Shown here piece by piece: positions 1-7,334 of a DNA stretch of 8,563 nt. The notes under the pieces are model-generated. The model worked only from the letters and a program-made list of their open reading frames with translations. It ran no database searches and was not told where the DNA came from. Origin of the DNA: Promethearchaeota archaeon (GTDB taxonomy: Archaea; Asgardarchaeota; Lokiarchaeia; Sigynarchaeales; SOKP01); the NCBI GenBank assembly GCA_019894655.1, contig JAGXNZ010000295.1:1-8563 (forward strand), given 5' to 3'. How positions within the stretch are numbered: position 1 is the first letter of the stretch; the number at the start of each line of letters is the position of its first letter. Position numbers and translations under genes: made by a program.

Positions 1-587
<587 letters not shown>

Positions 588-604
588 TTATAAAATTTAA
601 TCTC

Positions 605-3562
605 TTATCCTAATTTTTCCTTTTTCCACTCTAAATACCCTTTTGTTAGTTTCCCTCTCCATTCTGCGTTTTTACCTGTCTCTATGTTATACGATTTCCT
701 CAATTCTTCTTCAGTAAGCGTTTGATCTTTCTTATCTGCTTTTTTCTGTTTTACAGGCTCATCTTTGGCAGTTTCCTTGGGCGTAGGTTTTTTTGCGGGA
801 GGCTTTTTAGTTGATTTTGTTTTAGGTGTCGTTTTAGGTTTTGGACTTTTTTTCATTTCCTCACGAATTTCGTTTAAATCAAGTGCTTTAGCTTTAAGTA
901 GAAGAACATCAAGATTTACGGCATCAGAATGGTCGGTATGCATAGGATCTATACTGTCGTCACCATAGCGGAATTGAATAATGTTTTTGTCACTGTTCCT
1001 TACAGTTCCATCATTTTCGATAATCATGTCTTGTAAAGCGTTTACCAACCGTCTTTGCATATATCCACTAGTAGAGGTACGAACAGCAGTATCTACTAGA
1101 CCTTCTCGACCACCCATGGCATGAAAAAAGAATTCCTCGGGATTTAGTCCTTTTCGGTAAGAACTCTCGACAAAACCTCTTGCTCGAGGTGTTAAATCGT
1201 TTAGTTTAAAATGTGGAAGAGTTCTTGAACCATATCCTCTATTAATTCTTTCACCTCTAATCGCTTGTTGACCCACTACGGCGGACATTTGTCCTAAATT
1301 TAAAATATTTCCTCTAGCTCCCGATTTTGTCATAATGACTGAATGAGCTTCGTCTCCAATGTGATGAGCTGCGGTTTCTTCAGCCATTTTTCTCGCTTCT
1401 GCTAACACTTGTCGAATTCTAAGTTCAAGTGTTTCGCGCATAGAACGTCCTGGGGCTCGTCTTAAAACCGTCGTGTCATTTTCGTAATACGCTTTGATTA
1501 GCTTATCTGCTTCATCATCAGCATCTTTTAGGATTTTCTGAATATTATCATAAGCTTCACCAGAGACATAGACTTCATCCAATCCCATTGTCATTCCATT
1601 CTGACGGATAACGTACAATAGCATTTTTGTGGAGTTGTCTAAGAATTCTCTCCCTCGCGCGTTTCCATGGTCTTTAATTACACGCTGTAGTATACTATTA
1701 GATTGCATAGCACCGAATGAGTTTTCGTCAATAGTTCCCGTTATAAGAATACCGTTTTTAATTACCACATAAGCGTCGTATTCACAATCTTCTTCCTTAC
1801 AAACATCACACTTCTTACAAAATTTTGATTTTACTTTTATATTCAAATCGTCTGGAAAAAGAGTACTAAAAATTTGCTTTCCGGAGTATAACTTCTCAGG
1901 ATCGGTTTCAACAGGGGTAATATCATCTAAACTAAATTCTGGTTTGGTATTAAAGACATCTCCCAAATATAGTAATTTTAACGCGTCTTTTCTGTTATAA
2001 ACTGAATCCACACTAGTAAATTGAAATACAGAAGAAATAAAGTCTTGAATACCTCCCAGAATTGGACCACCGAATCTCGGAGATAGTATGTGGTTTTGCA
2101 CTTTCAATAGCAATTCGGCTTCAGTTCGAGCCTCTTCGCTTTGTGGAACATGCAAGTTCATCTCATCACCATCAAAATCGGCGTTATAAGGGGGACAAAC
2201 GGTTAAATTTAATCTAAAAGTTCGACCATCCATTATTTTAACCTCGTGAGCCATAATAGACATTCTATGAAGGGAAGGTTGCCGATTAAACAAAACTAAA
2301 TCACCATTAGATAAATGCCGCTCAACTGTATACCCTGGAGCAAGCATTTCTGATATTATTTTACGGTTCTTGACATACCGTAAATCTATCCTTCTACGAT
2401 CGCTTCTAATTATGTAATTTGCACCTGGATGATTAAAGGGTCCATTAAGAACAAGTTGTTTCATTTCTTCGATGTTCCAATCGTTTATGTTTGTCGGGAT
2501 GGTTAAGATTTTAGCTATTTCGATTGGTACACCTACTTCATTAATGCTAATGAAAGGATTTGGAGAAATTACGGAGCGTGCGGAAAAATCAACTCTTTTT
2601 CCACTTAAGTTGCTTCTAAACCTTCCTTCTTTTCCTTTTAATCTTTGGGTGAGGGTTCTTAACGCTCTCCCTGATCTATGTCTCGCTGGTGGAATTCCAG
2701 AAACTTGATTATCGAGATAAGTTGTAATATGATATTGAAGTAATTCCCATAAATCCTCAACGATTAGATGAGGTGCTCCTGCGTCAATATTTTCTCTAAG
2801 TCGTTGGTTGATGCGAATAACATCAACTAATTTGTGGGTTAAATCATCTTCTGATCTAATTCCACTATCTAATGTAATAGAAGGTCGAGCACATACTGGT
2901 GGAATAGGCAGTACCGTAAATATTACCCATTCAAGTCTCGCATTTTCAGGAGATACTCCTAAAATCCTAAGGTCATTATCTGTTATTTTTTTTAGACGTT
3001 CTAATATTTCAATAGGGGTAATCCTTCGGGAGCCCTTAGTTTCTTCTTCTTCGTAAAAAGTAGTTGGTTTTTCAATTACAATTTTTTTCTTTTTTGCGCC
3101 ACAATACGGACAAACTTTACTTTTTCTTGCACGTTTAAAGACGATTTTCGTAGCATCTTCATCAACTTCAATGAAAATTCTGCGGTGTTTTAATTGTTCT
3201 TGCCTGAATGTTTCCATTTCTTCTTCTGTTAACATTAGCCTTGAACATTCAGGACAGATGCTTCTTAGGACTTTAAGGACTTTTTTCGCGTAGCCGACGT
3301 GAATCACGGGCCTAGCTAATTCTATATGGCCAAAGTGGCCCATACAATTACTTACAAGATTACCACAAGTCTGACATCTCTGTCCCGGCTCAATAGTTCC
3401 TAATCGCTGATCCATAAGACCACTTGGAATAGGTAAACCATCTTCATCATAAGTGTCTGCCGTAATTATTCTGGCAGCAGACATTTTTCTAATTTCGTCC
3501 GGACTTAGCAATCCGAATTTAATTTTTTCAATTAATTTTGTACGACTGAAAGAATAACTCAT
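605..3562 (-). CDS. rpoA1: DNA-directed RNA polymerase subunit A' with extended basic C-terminal tail
   Basis: A' is the N-terminal two thirds of the archaeal Rpb1/beta' homologue and holds the catalytic magnesium site. Visible landmarks: clamp zinc site C63, C66, C73, H76; second cysteine set C103/C106 and C151/C154; the NADFDGD catalytic motif at 460-466 (D462, D464, D466 bind Mg2+); a cysteine cluster at 582-593 (C582, C585, C588, C593); and the bridge helix around 805-842 (EEFFFHAMGGREGL). The conserved core ends near FRYGDDSIDPM at 864-874, close to where archaeal A' proteins normally stop, and the foot and trigger loop continue in A''. Here about 80 more residues follow: a Lys/Pro/Thr-rich linker (about 903-945), then a short non-repetitive segment ending in W968, W979 and KKEKLG. 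At 985 residues it is about 100 longer than the roughly 880-900 I recall as typical. The start at 3562 gives the normal N-terminus. The gene upstream is divergent and is not rpoB. Confidence 0.98.
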   Translation of the reverse strand: MSYSFSRTKLIEKIKFGLLSPDEIRKMSAARIITADTYDEDGLPIPSGLMDQRLGTIEPGQRCQTCGNLVSNCMGHFGHIELARPVIHVGYAKKVLKVLRSICPECSRLMLTEEEMETFRQEQLKHRRIFIEVDEDATKIVFKRARKSKVCPYCGAKKKKIVIEKPTTFYEEEETKGSRRITPIEILERLKKITDNDLRILGVSPENARLEWVIFTVLPIPPVCARPSITLDSGIRSEDDLTHKLVDVIRINQRLRENIDAGAPHLIVEDLWELLQYHITTYLDNQVSGIPPARHRSGRALRTLTQRLKGKEGRFRSNLSGKRVDFSARSVISPNPFISINEVGVPIEIAKILTIPTNINDWNIEEMKQLVLNGPFNHPGANYIIRSDRRRIDLRYVKNRKIISEMLAPGYTVERHLSNGDLVLFNRQPSLHRMSIMAHEVKIMDGRTFRLNLTVCPPYNADFDGDEMNLHVPQSEEARTEAELLLKVQNHILSPRFGGPILGGIQDFISSVFQFTSVDSVYNRKDALKLLYLGDVFNTKPEFSLDDITPVETDPEKLYSGKQIFSTLFPDDLNIKVKSKFCKKCDVCKEEDCEYDAYVVIKNGILITGTIDENSFGAMQSNSILQRVIKDHGNARGREFLDNSTKMLLYVIRQNGMTMGLDEVYVSGEAYDNIQKILKDADDEADKLIKAYYENDTTVLRRAPGRSMRETLELRIRQVLAEARKMAEETAAHHIGDEAHSVIMTKSGARGNILNLGQMSAVVGQQAIRGERINRGYGSRTLPHFKLNDLTPRARGFVESSYRKGLNPEEFFFHAMGGREGLVDTAVRTSTSGYMQRRLVNALQDMIIENDGTVRNSDKNIIQFRYGDDSIDPMHTDHSDAVNLDVLLLKAKALDLNEIREEMKKSPKPKTTPKTKSTKKPPAKKPTPKETAKDEPVKQKKADKKDQTLTEEELRKSYNIETGKNAEWRGKLTKGYLEWKKEKLG

Positions 3563-3574
3563 AAATCCAAAATA

Positions 3575-3579
3575 ACCTC
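3575..3579 (-). promoter_or_regulatory. Possible ribosome binding site for rpoA1
   Basis: GAGGT on the minus strand lies 12 bases before the rpoA1 ATG at 3562. The match to the anti-Shine-Dalgarno sequence is good but the spacing is longer than the usual 5-9 bases, so it may work poorly. No other in-frame start fits the family N-terminus better. Confidence 0.4.
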
Positions 3580-3630
3580 AATTTTTGAATTAAAACAATA
3601 AAACAATAAAGAATAAGTTAACAAGTTCTG

Positions 3631-3640
3631 CACTATAAAG
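3631..3640 (-). promoter_or_regulatory. Candidate TATA box for rpoA1-rpoA2
   Basis: CTTTATAGTG on the minus strand resembles the archaeal TATA element. A transcript starting about 25 bases downstream would begin near 3612 and leave a leader of about 50 bases containing the GAGGT site. A second AT-rich candidate (AATTTTTAATATTTG) lies further upstream at about 3655-3669. Nothing in the sequence decides between them. Confidence 0.35.
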
Positions 3641-3696
3641 GAAATAAGCAAGCAAATATTAAAAATTTTTCGGATTAGGCATTTTTTTATCTTATA

Positions 3697-3721
3697 GATA
3701 CATCTATTTTATAGATGTATC
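3697..3721. promoter_or_regulatory. Perfect 11-bp inverted repeat, probable operator
   Basis: The left arm GATACATCTAT (3697-3707) and right arm ATAGATGTATC (3711-3721) are exact reverse complements around a TTT spacer. The right arm ends 10 bases before the ATG of the membrane/zinc-ribbon gene at 3732. If TTATAGATA (3692-3700) is the TATA element, the transcript would start near 3721-3726 and the palindrome would fill the gap between TATA box and start site, a classic position for a dimeric repressor to block polymerase. It could also fold as an RNA hairpin. The symmetry is seen directly; the operator role is inferred. Confidence 0.6.
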
Positions 3722-3731
3722 CACTCAAGTA

Positions 3732-4352
3732 ATGATGAAGATAAAGACGGTATTTAAAAGTAAATTAATGATTTTCGGCATTCAAATATTAATTTTACTG
3801 CTATCTAGCGTGATATTTAATTATCGGATTCAAATTGATTTTGATTTGAGTACTGACCCTCGAGCAGGGGAACAACAATTTATAATCCAATTTCTTGCAA
3901 ATGTAATTTTATATAACACAACTTTTGGTTTTTTATACGTAAACCTTACATGGGTAATTGTATCTTTATTACCTATTCTAATTTTTAACAATTACAGAAA
4001 AGCTTATTCAATGAATTTAACAACTTTTTTTTTTCCTAATTTTTTTTTTTATGTTTTCTATTGGAGATATTCAACATTATCGTTTAGCTCTGTTTTCTCT
4101 ACTTTTTTAATCGAAACTATCTTGCTATCTATTACAATCCTAATAGTTTCAATAGGGTTATCATTAATCTTAAAATTAGTTAGAAAAATTAAAAATGATG
4201 AGAAAAAAGTAAATATAATGGAAATAGGATTAAAAAATAGATCAGAATGCCCTCAATGTGGAACTATATTCGATTCAAAACCTAAATATTGCTATAACTG
4301 TAATATTCAGTTAAAAGAAGAATCAGGGGAAATAATTGGAAGCGAGAAATAA
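3732..4352 (+). CDS. Four-helix membrane protein with C-terminal zinc ribbon, function unknown
   Basis: I do not recognise a named family. The 206-residue protein has hydrophobic segments at about 11-30, 66-86, 97-112 and 122-149, then a charged stretch (150-170) and a C-terminal zinc ribbon with C173/C176 and C187/C190 (CPQC and CYNC, ten residues apart). TM1 and TM2 are separated by an acidic polar loop (about 31-65). Single CxxC-x10-CxxC ribbons at the end of small membrane proteins are common in archaea, and in my experience in Asgard genomes, and usually suggest binding of protein or nucleic acid at the membrane face. The start at 3732 is the first of two adjacent ATGs; no clear Shine-Dalgarno site precedes it, which fits a very short leader. 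It is the first gene of a three-gene run, with its stop 4 bases before the preferred start of the next. Two long T runs lie inside the gene. Confidence 0.85.
   Translation: MMKIKTVFKSKLMIFGIQILILLLSSVIFNYRIQIDFDLSTDPRAGEQQFIIQFLANVILYNTTFGFLYVNLTWVIVSLLPILIFNNYRKAYSMNLTTFFFPNFFFYVFYWRYSTLSFSSVFSTFLIETILLSITILIVSIGLSLILKLVRKIKNDEKKVNIMEIGLKNRSECPQCGTIFDSKPKYCYNCNIQLKEESGEIIGSEK
4025..4050 (+). repeat. Paired T10 and T11 homopolymers inside a coding region
   Basis: T runs of 10 (4025-4034) and 11 (4040-4050) bases are separated by CCTAA. They encode phenylalanine-rich parts of the third membrane segment (FFFPNFFF at 99-106), and the reading frame stays open through both. U-rich tracts of this kind are the core of archaeal intrinsic termination and also promote polymerase slippage. 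Confidence 0.8.
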
Positions 4353-4356
4353 AAAA

Positions 4357-5781
4357 ATGTCATTTGAACGATTATTTAAACCAAAAAATGTCCTAATATA
4401 TGATGCTAAGCCGAAAATTTCCTTTTTTGTAGATGGATTTATTAGACAAGGATATAATTTGGAAAACCTCTATTTAGTTTCTACAAAAGTTGAAGAACTT
4501 CTAGGTATAAAATGTCTAAAATCTGTTGATGATGTTCTTGTTGATTCGATCGATCTCGTTATTTTATCCGTTAGAAGGGATGATTTGGTTAAGGAATTAT
4601 CAGACCTGTTATCTCGTAAGATAATTAAGTTTATTCACATTTTTACGGCGGGTACTGGAGAATTTGACGAAAAAGGTGTTAAAATTGAGAGTGAAATCAA
4701 AGAGATTCTTAATTCTTATCCCTCTACGAGGAGTATAGGCCCAAATTGTATGGGTTTGTATTGTCCCCGAGGGAAAATATCATATTACTCCTCCTTTCCT
4801 ACTGAAATTGGAGATGTAGGATTGATTTTCCAGTCTGGAGATTTACACTCTAAGATGGTTAAGTTTAGCGCTCGAAGATACAATTTAAGGTTTTCGAAGG
4901 GTGTAAGTGTAGGAAATTGCGTTGATATTCAAATTTCTGAACTTTTACATTATTTAAATATCGATAACGAAACGCAAGTGATCTGCGTTTATTTTGAAGG
5001 TTTGCCTGTTTTATACGAAAATGAGGGAAAAAAGCTCTTAGAAGTATTAAAAAGTATGACAAAACCCGTACTCTTTATGCGTGGAGGTAGGACTGAGAGA
5101 GGTCAGGCAGCAGTATTAACCCATACAGGCTCCTTGGCTTCAAAAGGTAATATTTGGAAAGCAATATTCAAACAGACATCAATTATTGAAGTTCCACCAT
5201 CTTTAGATGAGTTAATCGATTATACCTACCTATTTTCCTCCCACATACAAAAATATAAAGAAAGAAGAAAAGAAGTAGAGTATCCCAAATCCAAAAATGT
5301 TTTATTAATTTTATGGTCTGGAGGTTTTGGAATATTAGCTACTGATATTTTAACGGAATTAGGTTTTAATTTACCAATTATATCAGGAAAAAAGTTAGAC
5401 GCACTTAAACAAATATATCCTATTAAAATTGGGAGTTTAGCTAATCCCTTGGATATACCTTGGATTGTTTCAACTAAGGTGTATTTGGAGGTTTGTAAGG
5501 CAGCGATAGATGAAACTATTGATTTTGTGTTGATAGTAACTGATGCTTGGAGGGATTTGGATAGTGATAGATTCCAAATTTTTTACAGTAATTTACTTGG
5601 AATCAAGAAACATGTGGATTCTTTAGAAAAGATATTTGTGATTATATTGCCCCAGTATCCTAGCGAATCACGGAAAATTTTATCCAACAAACTAAAACAC
5701 GATGGATTTCTCGTATATAAATCAATAGAGAGCGCAGCAAGGTCGTTTTTGAAGTTATATGAATATGGTAAAAAGAGGTAG
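4357..5781 (+). CDS. ADP-forming acyl-CoA synthetase alpha-subunit-like protein (orphan, altered CoA loop)
   Basis: With the ATG at 4357 the protein is 474 residues, close to the usual alpha-subunit size. Family members make acyl-CoA plus ADP and phosphate into acid plus ATP through a phosphohistidine. Domains: CoA-binding Rossmann-like (about 1-135, with GPNCMG at 128-133); succinyl-CoA-ligase-like domain (about 150-295, with FQSG at 158-161, YFEG at 212-215 and THTGSLA at 255-261, where H256 fits the phosphorylated histidine); and a third flavodoxin-like domain (about 313-470, with SGGFG at 321-325 and NPLDI at 363-367). The N-terminal glycine loop, usually VIGAS, reads LIYDAK (13-18), and the usual VNP reads LVS, so CoA binding may be altered. 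No ATP-grasp beta subunit is fused or adjacent. A TTG at 4336 with GGGGA five bases upstream would add seven residues and overlap the preceding gene; I prefer the ATG because LFKPK starts the conserved domain. Confidence 0.88.
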   Translation: MSFERLFKPKNVLIYDAKPKISFFVDGFIRQGYNLENLYLVSTKVEELLGIKCLKSVDDVLVDSIDLVILSVRRDDLVKELSDLLSRKIIKFIHIFTAGTGEFDEKGVKIESEIKEILNSYPSTRSIGPNCMGLYCPRGKISYYSSFPTEIGDVGLIFQSGDLHSKMVKFSARRYNLRFSKGVSVGNCVDIQISELLHYLNIDNETQVICVYFEGLPVLYENEGKKLLEVLKSMTKPVLFMRGGRTERGQAAVLTHTGSLASKGNIWKAIFKQTSIIEVPPSLDELIDYTYLFSSHIQKYKERRKEVEYPKSKNVLLILWSGGFGILATDILTELGFNLPIISGKKLDALKQIYPIKIGSLANPLDIPWIVSTKVYLEVCKAAIDETIDFVLIVTDAWRDLDSDRFQIFYSNLLGIKKHVDSLEKIFVIILPQYPSESRKILSNKLKHDGFLVYKSIESAARSFLKLYEYGKKR

Positions 5782-5785
5782 GGAG
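5775..5785 (+). promoter_or_regulatory. Ribosome binding site for the EamA permease gene
   Basis: GAGGTAGGGAG overlaps the stop of the preceding gene. GAGGT ends 10 bases and GGGAG 4 bases before the ATG at 5790. It is the strongest Shine-Dalgarno match in the window and supports both the start choice and translation from a shared mRNA. Confidence 0.65.
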
Positions 5786-5789
5786 TTGT

Positions 5790-6746
5790 ATGGCCGGAGA
5801 AATAATCGCTATTTTCGCAGTCTTGACTTTTGTAGTATCAAATGTCCTCTTTCGAAAAACTGAGCGTGATGCGAGCCCGGTTTTCATTAACTTTTTTCGC
5901 ACCGCAATTGGTACTTTAACATTTATAGTGTTAGCTGTTGTTTTAGGTATTTTTACATATATATTCTTATTACCACTGAATTTATGGGTAATAACATTCC
6001 TAAGTTTTCTTTTTGGACAAGTAATTGGAGACACAGCATATTTTAAAGCGCAAAAAGAGCTTGGTACTACGATTGCTTTAGCGATTTCCATGACATTCCC
6101 TTTGTTTACTGTTATTCTTTCATTAATTTTCCTAAACCACGCTTTTGAATTTAAAATATTTCTTTCAATCATACTTATTGGGTTAGGGATCATAGTGATA
6201 GGGAGATCAAAAATAATAACTGAAAACAAAAACGATCTAGATTCGAAAAATCACAATCAAAAATCAAAATCTTATATTTCCTTTAAACCAATTATTTATG
6301 CTTTAATCGCTTCGCTTGGATGGGCTATCGGTCTTGTTATAATAGATTATGTGACGAATAGGATCGATCAAATCCCGAATACAAACGGAATGAGTTCTAT
6401 TATTAGTAATGTAATTCGCTTTCCATTTGCTCTTTTGATATTGTTGCTAATGGTCTGGAGAGAAAACAGATTTGGTGATAGAAAACAAATCATATATTCA
6501 TTTAAAAAGCCTTCTCAAACCTGGTTAGTTCTACTTATAGCATCTATTATAGGTACTTCTTTAGGAGCATATTTATACACTGAAGCTGCTCACACAGCTG
6601 GAGCCATTGTGATGTCATTGATAGCGAGTGCAAGCCCCCTATTTTCGCTTCCGCTAACATATTGGTTAAATAATGAGAGGATTAGTAAATACGGCTTCTT
6701 GGGAGTAATTTCTACGATCATTGGAGTTATTGTGGTTATAATTTAA
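5790..6746 (+). CDS. EamA-family (drug/metabolite transporter superfamily) permease
   Basis: This 318-residue protein has the two-repeat, ten-helix plan of the EamA/DMT superfamily. Predicted helices are at about 2-21, 31-57, 66-86, 94-116, 121-139, 166-187, 201-223, 244-263, 268-292 and 302-318, with a polar Lys/Asn-rich loop (140-165) between repeats. Each repeat carries the typical small-residue and proline helix: AIS.TFPLFTV in repeat 1 (98-108) and SLIASASPLFSLPL in repeat 2 (276-289), preceded by GDTAYFKAQKELG and GAYLYTEAAHTAG. Members export amino acids, nucleotides, sugars or other metabolites across the cytoplasmic membrane; the substrate cannot be read from the sequence. It starts 8 bases after the CoA-ligase-like gene, so it is the last gene of that operon, and its stop is only 4 bases from the stop of the convergent KARI-like gene. 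Confidence 0.93.
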   Translation: MAGEIIAIFAVLTFVVSNVLFRKTERDASPVFINFFRTAIGTLTFIVLAVVLGIFTYIFLLPLNLWVITFLSFLFGQVIGDTAYFKAQKELGTTIALAISMTFPLFTVILSLIFLNHAFEFKIFLSIILIGLGIIVIGRSKIITENKNDLDSKNHNQKSKSYISFKPIIYALIASLGWAIGLVIIDYVTNRIDQIPNTNGMSSIISNVIRFPFALLILLLMVWRENRFGDRKQIIYSFKKPSQTWLVLLIASIIGTSLGAYLYTEAAHTAGAIVMSLIASASPLFSLPLTYWLNNERISKYGFLGVISTIIGVIVVII

Positions 6747-6750
6747 AATT

Positions 6751-7332
6751 TTACTCGTAATATCGCTCAAATAGTTTCAATTCATCTGAAATAGCTTTTA
6801 ATTTCGTTTTTTCTTCATCAGTTGGAGAATCCTCATCGTAGATGTCGTAGAGACTTAATTTGAGGTTATGTCTTACTTTTTTCTCTATTTTATTTATCTT
6901 TTGTTTTGTAGCAAAGAACTTAATAGCTTTAAATTTTAATTTTGTTAATTTTTTTGACCATTCTTTAGTAAAATCTCCTTCTTGGATTTCTTTCAATATT
7001 TCTTTCATGGTAGATTTTAAAGGTAGTTTTCTAAATCGAATACCCCTAGACATGGCACCGTATTGACTCGTTTGAGAATGGAAATCGACTTGTTTAATTA
7101 ATCCTACATCTGCCATTTTCTTATATGTATAAGCCATTTCTGTACTCATATACATTTCGATTAACACTGCTTCAGGAGGGTAACCAGCATCGATCAAAGT
7201 GTAAATTGAAGTTAATAAAATTCTCCCAAACGCTGGACCAAACGCTTGTTCGTTGAATAAGTCTAGTTCCGCTTCCTGTTTAAAGCTGAGCATAATAGCT
7301 CCCTTTTTCAAAGTGCCTATCCCTTTAGCCAA
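6751..7332 (-). CDS. KARI-like C-terminal fragment (knotted metal-binding domain)
   Basis: The 193 residues open to the frame's first usable codon (a TTG) are really the interior of the KARI-like protein; the frame also remains open upstream of this TTG back to the frameshift (IEQDFTGNAREIILA). It holds LDLFNEQAFG, DAGYPPEAVLIEMYM and FHSQTSQYGAMSRGIRF, all in family order. No ribosome binding site is evident before the TTG, so independent translation is unlikely. The last third (FTKEW onward) is Lys-rich and ends with an acidic stretch and ERYYE, beyond the normal family end. Confidence 0.72.
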   Translation of the reverse strand: MAKGIGTLKKGAIMLSFKQEAELDLFNEQAFGPAFGRILLTSIYTLIDAGYPPEAVLIEMYMSTEMAYTYKKMADVGLIKQVDFHSQTSQYGAMSRGIRFRKLPLKSTMKEILKEIQEGDFTKEWSKKLTKLKFKAIKFFATKQKINKIEKKVRHNLKLSLYDIYDEDSPTDEEKTKLKAISDELKLFERYYE

Positions 7333-7334
7333 AG

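Larger units (their letters stand above)
3563..3731. other. Divergent intergenic spacer between rpoA1 and the plus-strand operon
   Basis: This 169-base, very AT-rich spacer must hold the promoters for both rpoA1 (leftward) and the three-gene operon (rightward). It contains a candidate rpoA1 TATA box (3631-3640), a tandem 8-base repeat AAAACAAT at 3592-3599 and 3600-3607 that would lie in the rpoA1 leader, and a perfect inverted repeat near its right end (3697-3721). I see no open reading frame, tRNA or other RNA gene in it. Confidence 0.7.

Noticed and set aside
605..860. rpoA1 tail as a product of a frameshift
   Set aside because: The tail stays in one frame, has sensible Lys/Pro/Thr codons, ends at a normal stop and is followed by rpoA2 at ordinary spacing.
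765..3056. Several plus-strand open frames of 67-82 codons inside rpoA1
   Set aside because: They are antisense to a highly conserved gene, lack ribosome sites and show no domain features.
3697..3721. Palindrome read as a transcription terminator
   Set aside because: No gene ends into it from either side; it lies between two divergent starts, so an operator role fits better.
4336..4356. TTG start for the CoA-ligase-like gene, with GGGGA five bases upstream
   Set aside because: It would overlap the previous gene and add seven residues before the conserved domain; the ATG at 4357 is preferred, though the upstream site keeps some doubt.
5660..6229. 189-codon open frame on the minus strand
   Set aside because: It lies antisense across the CoA-ligase-like and EamA genes, both of which have clear family signatures; its translation shows no recognisable domain.
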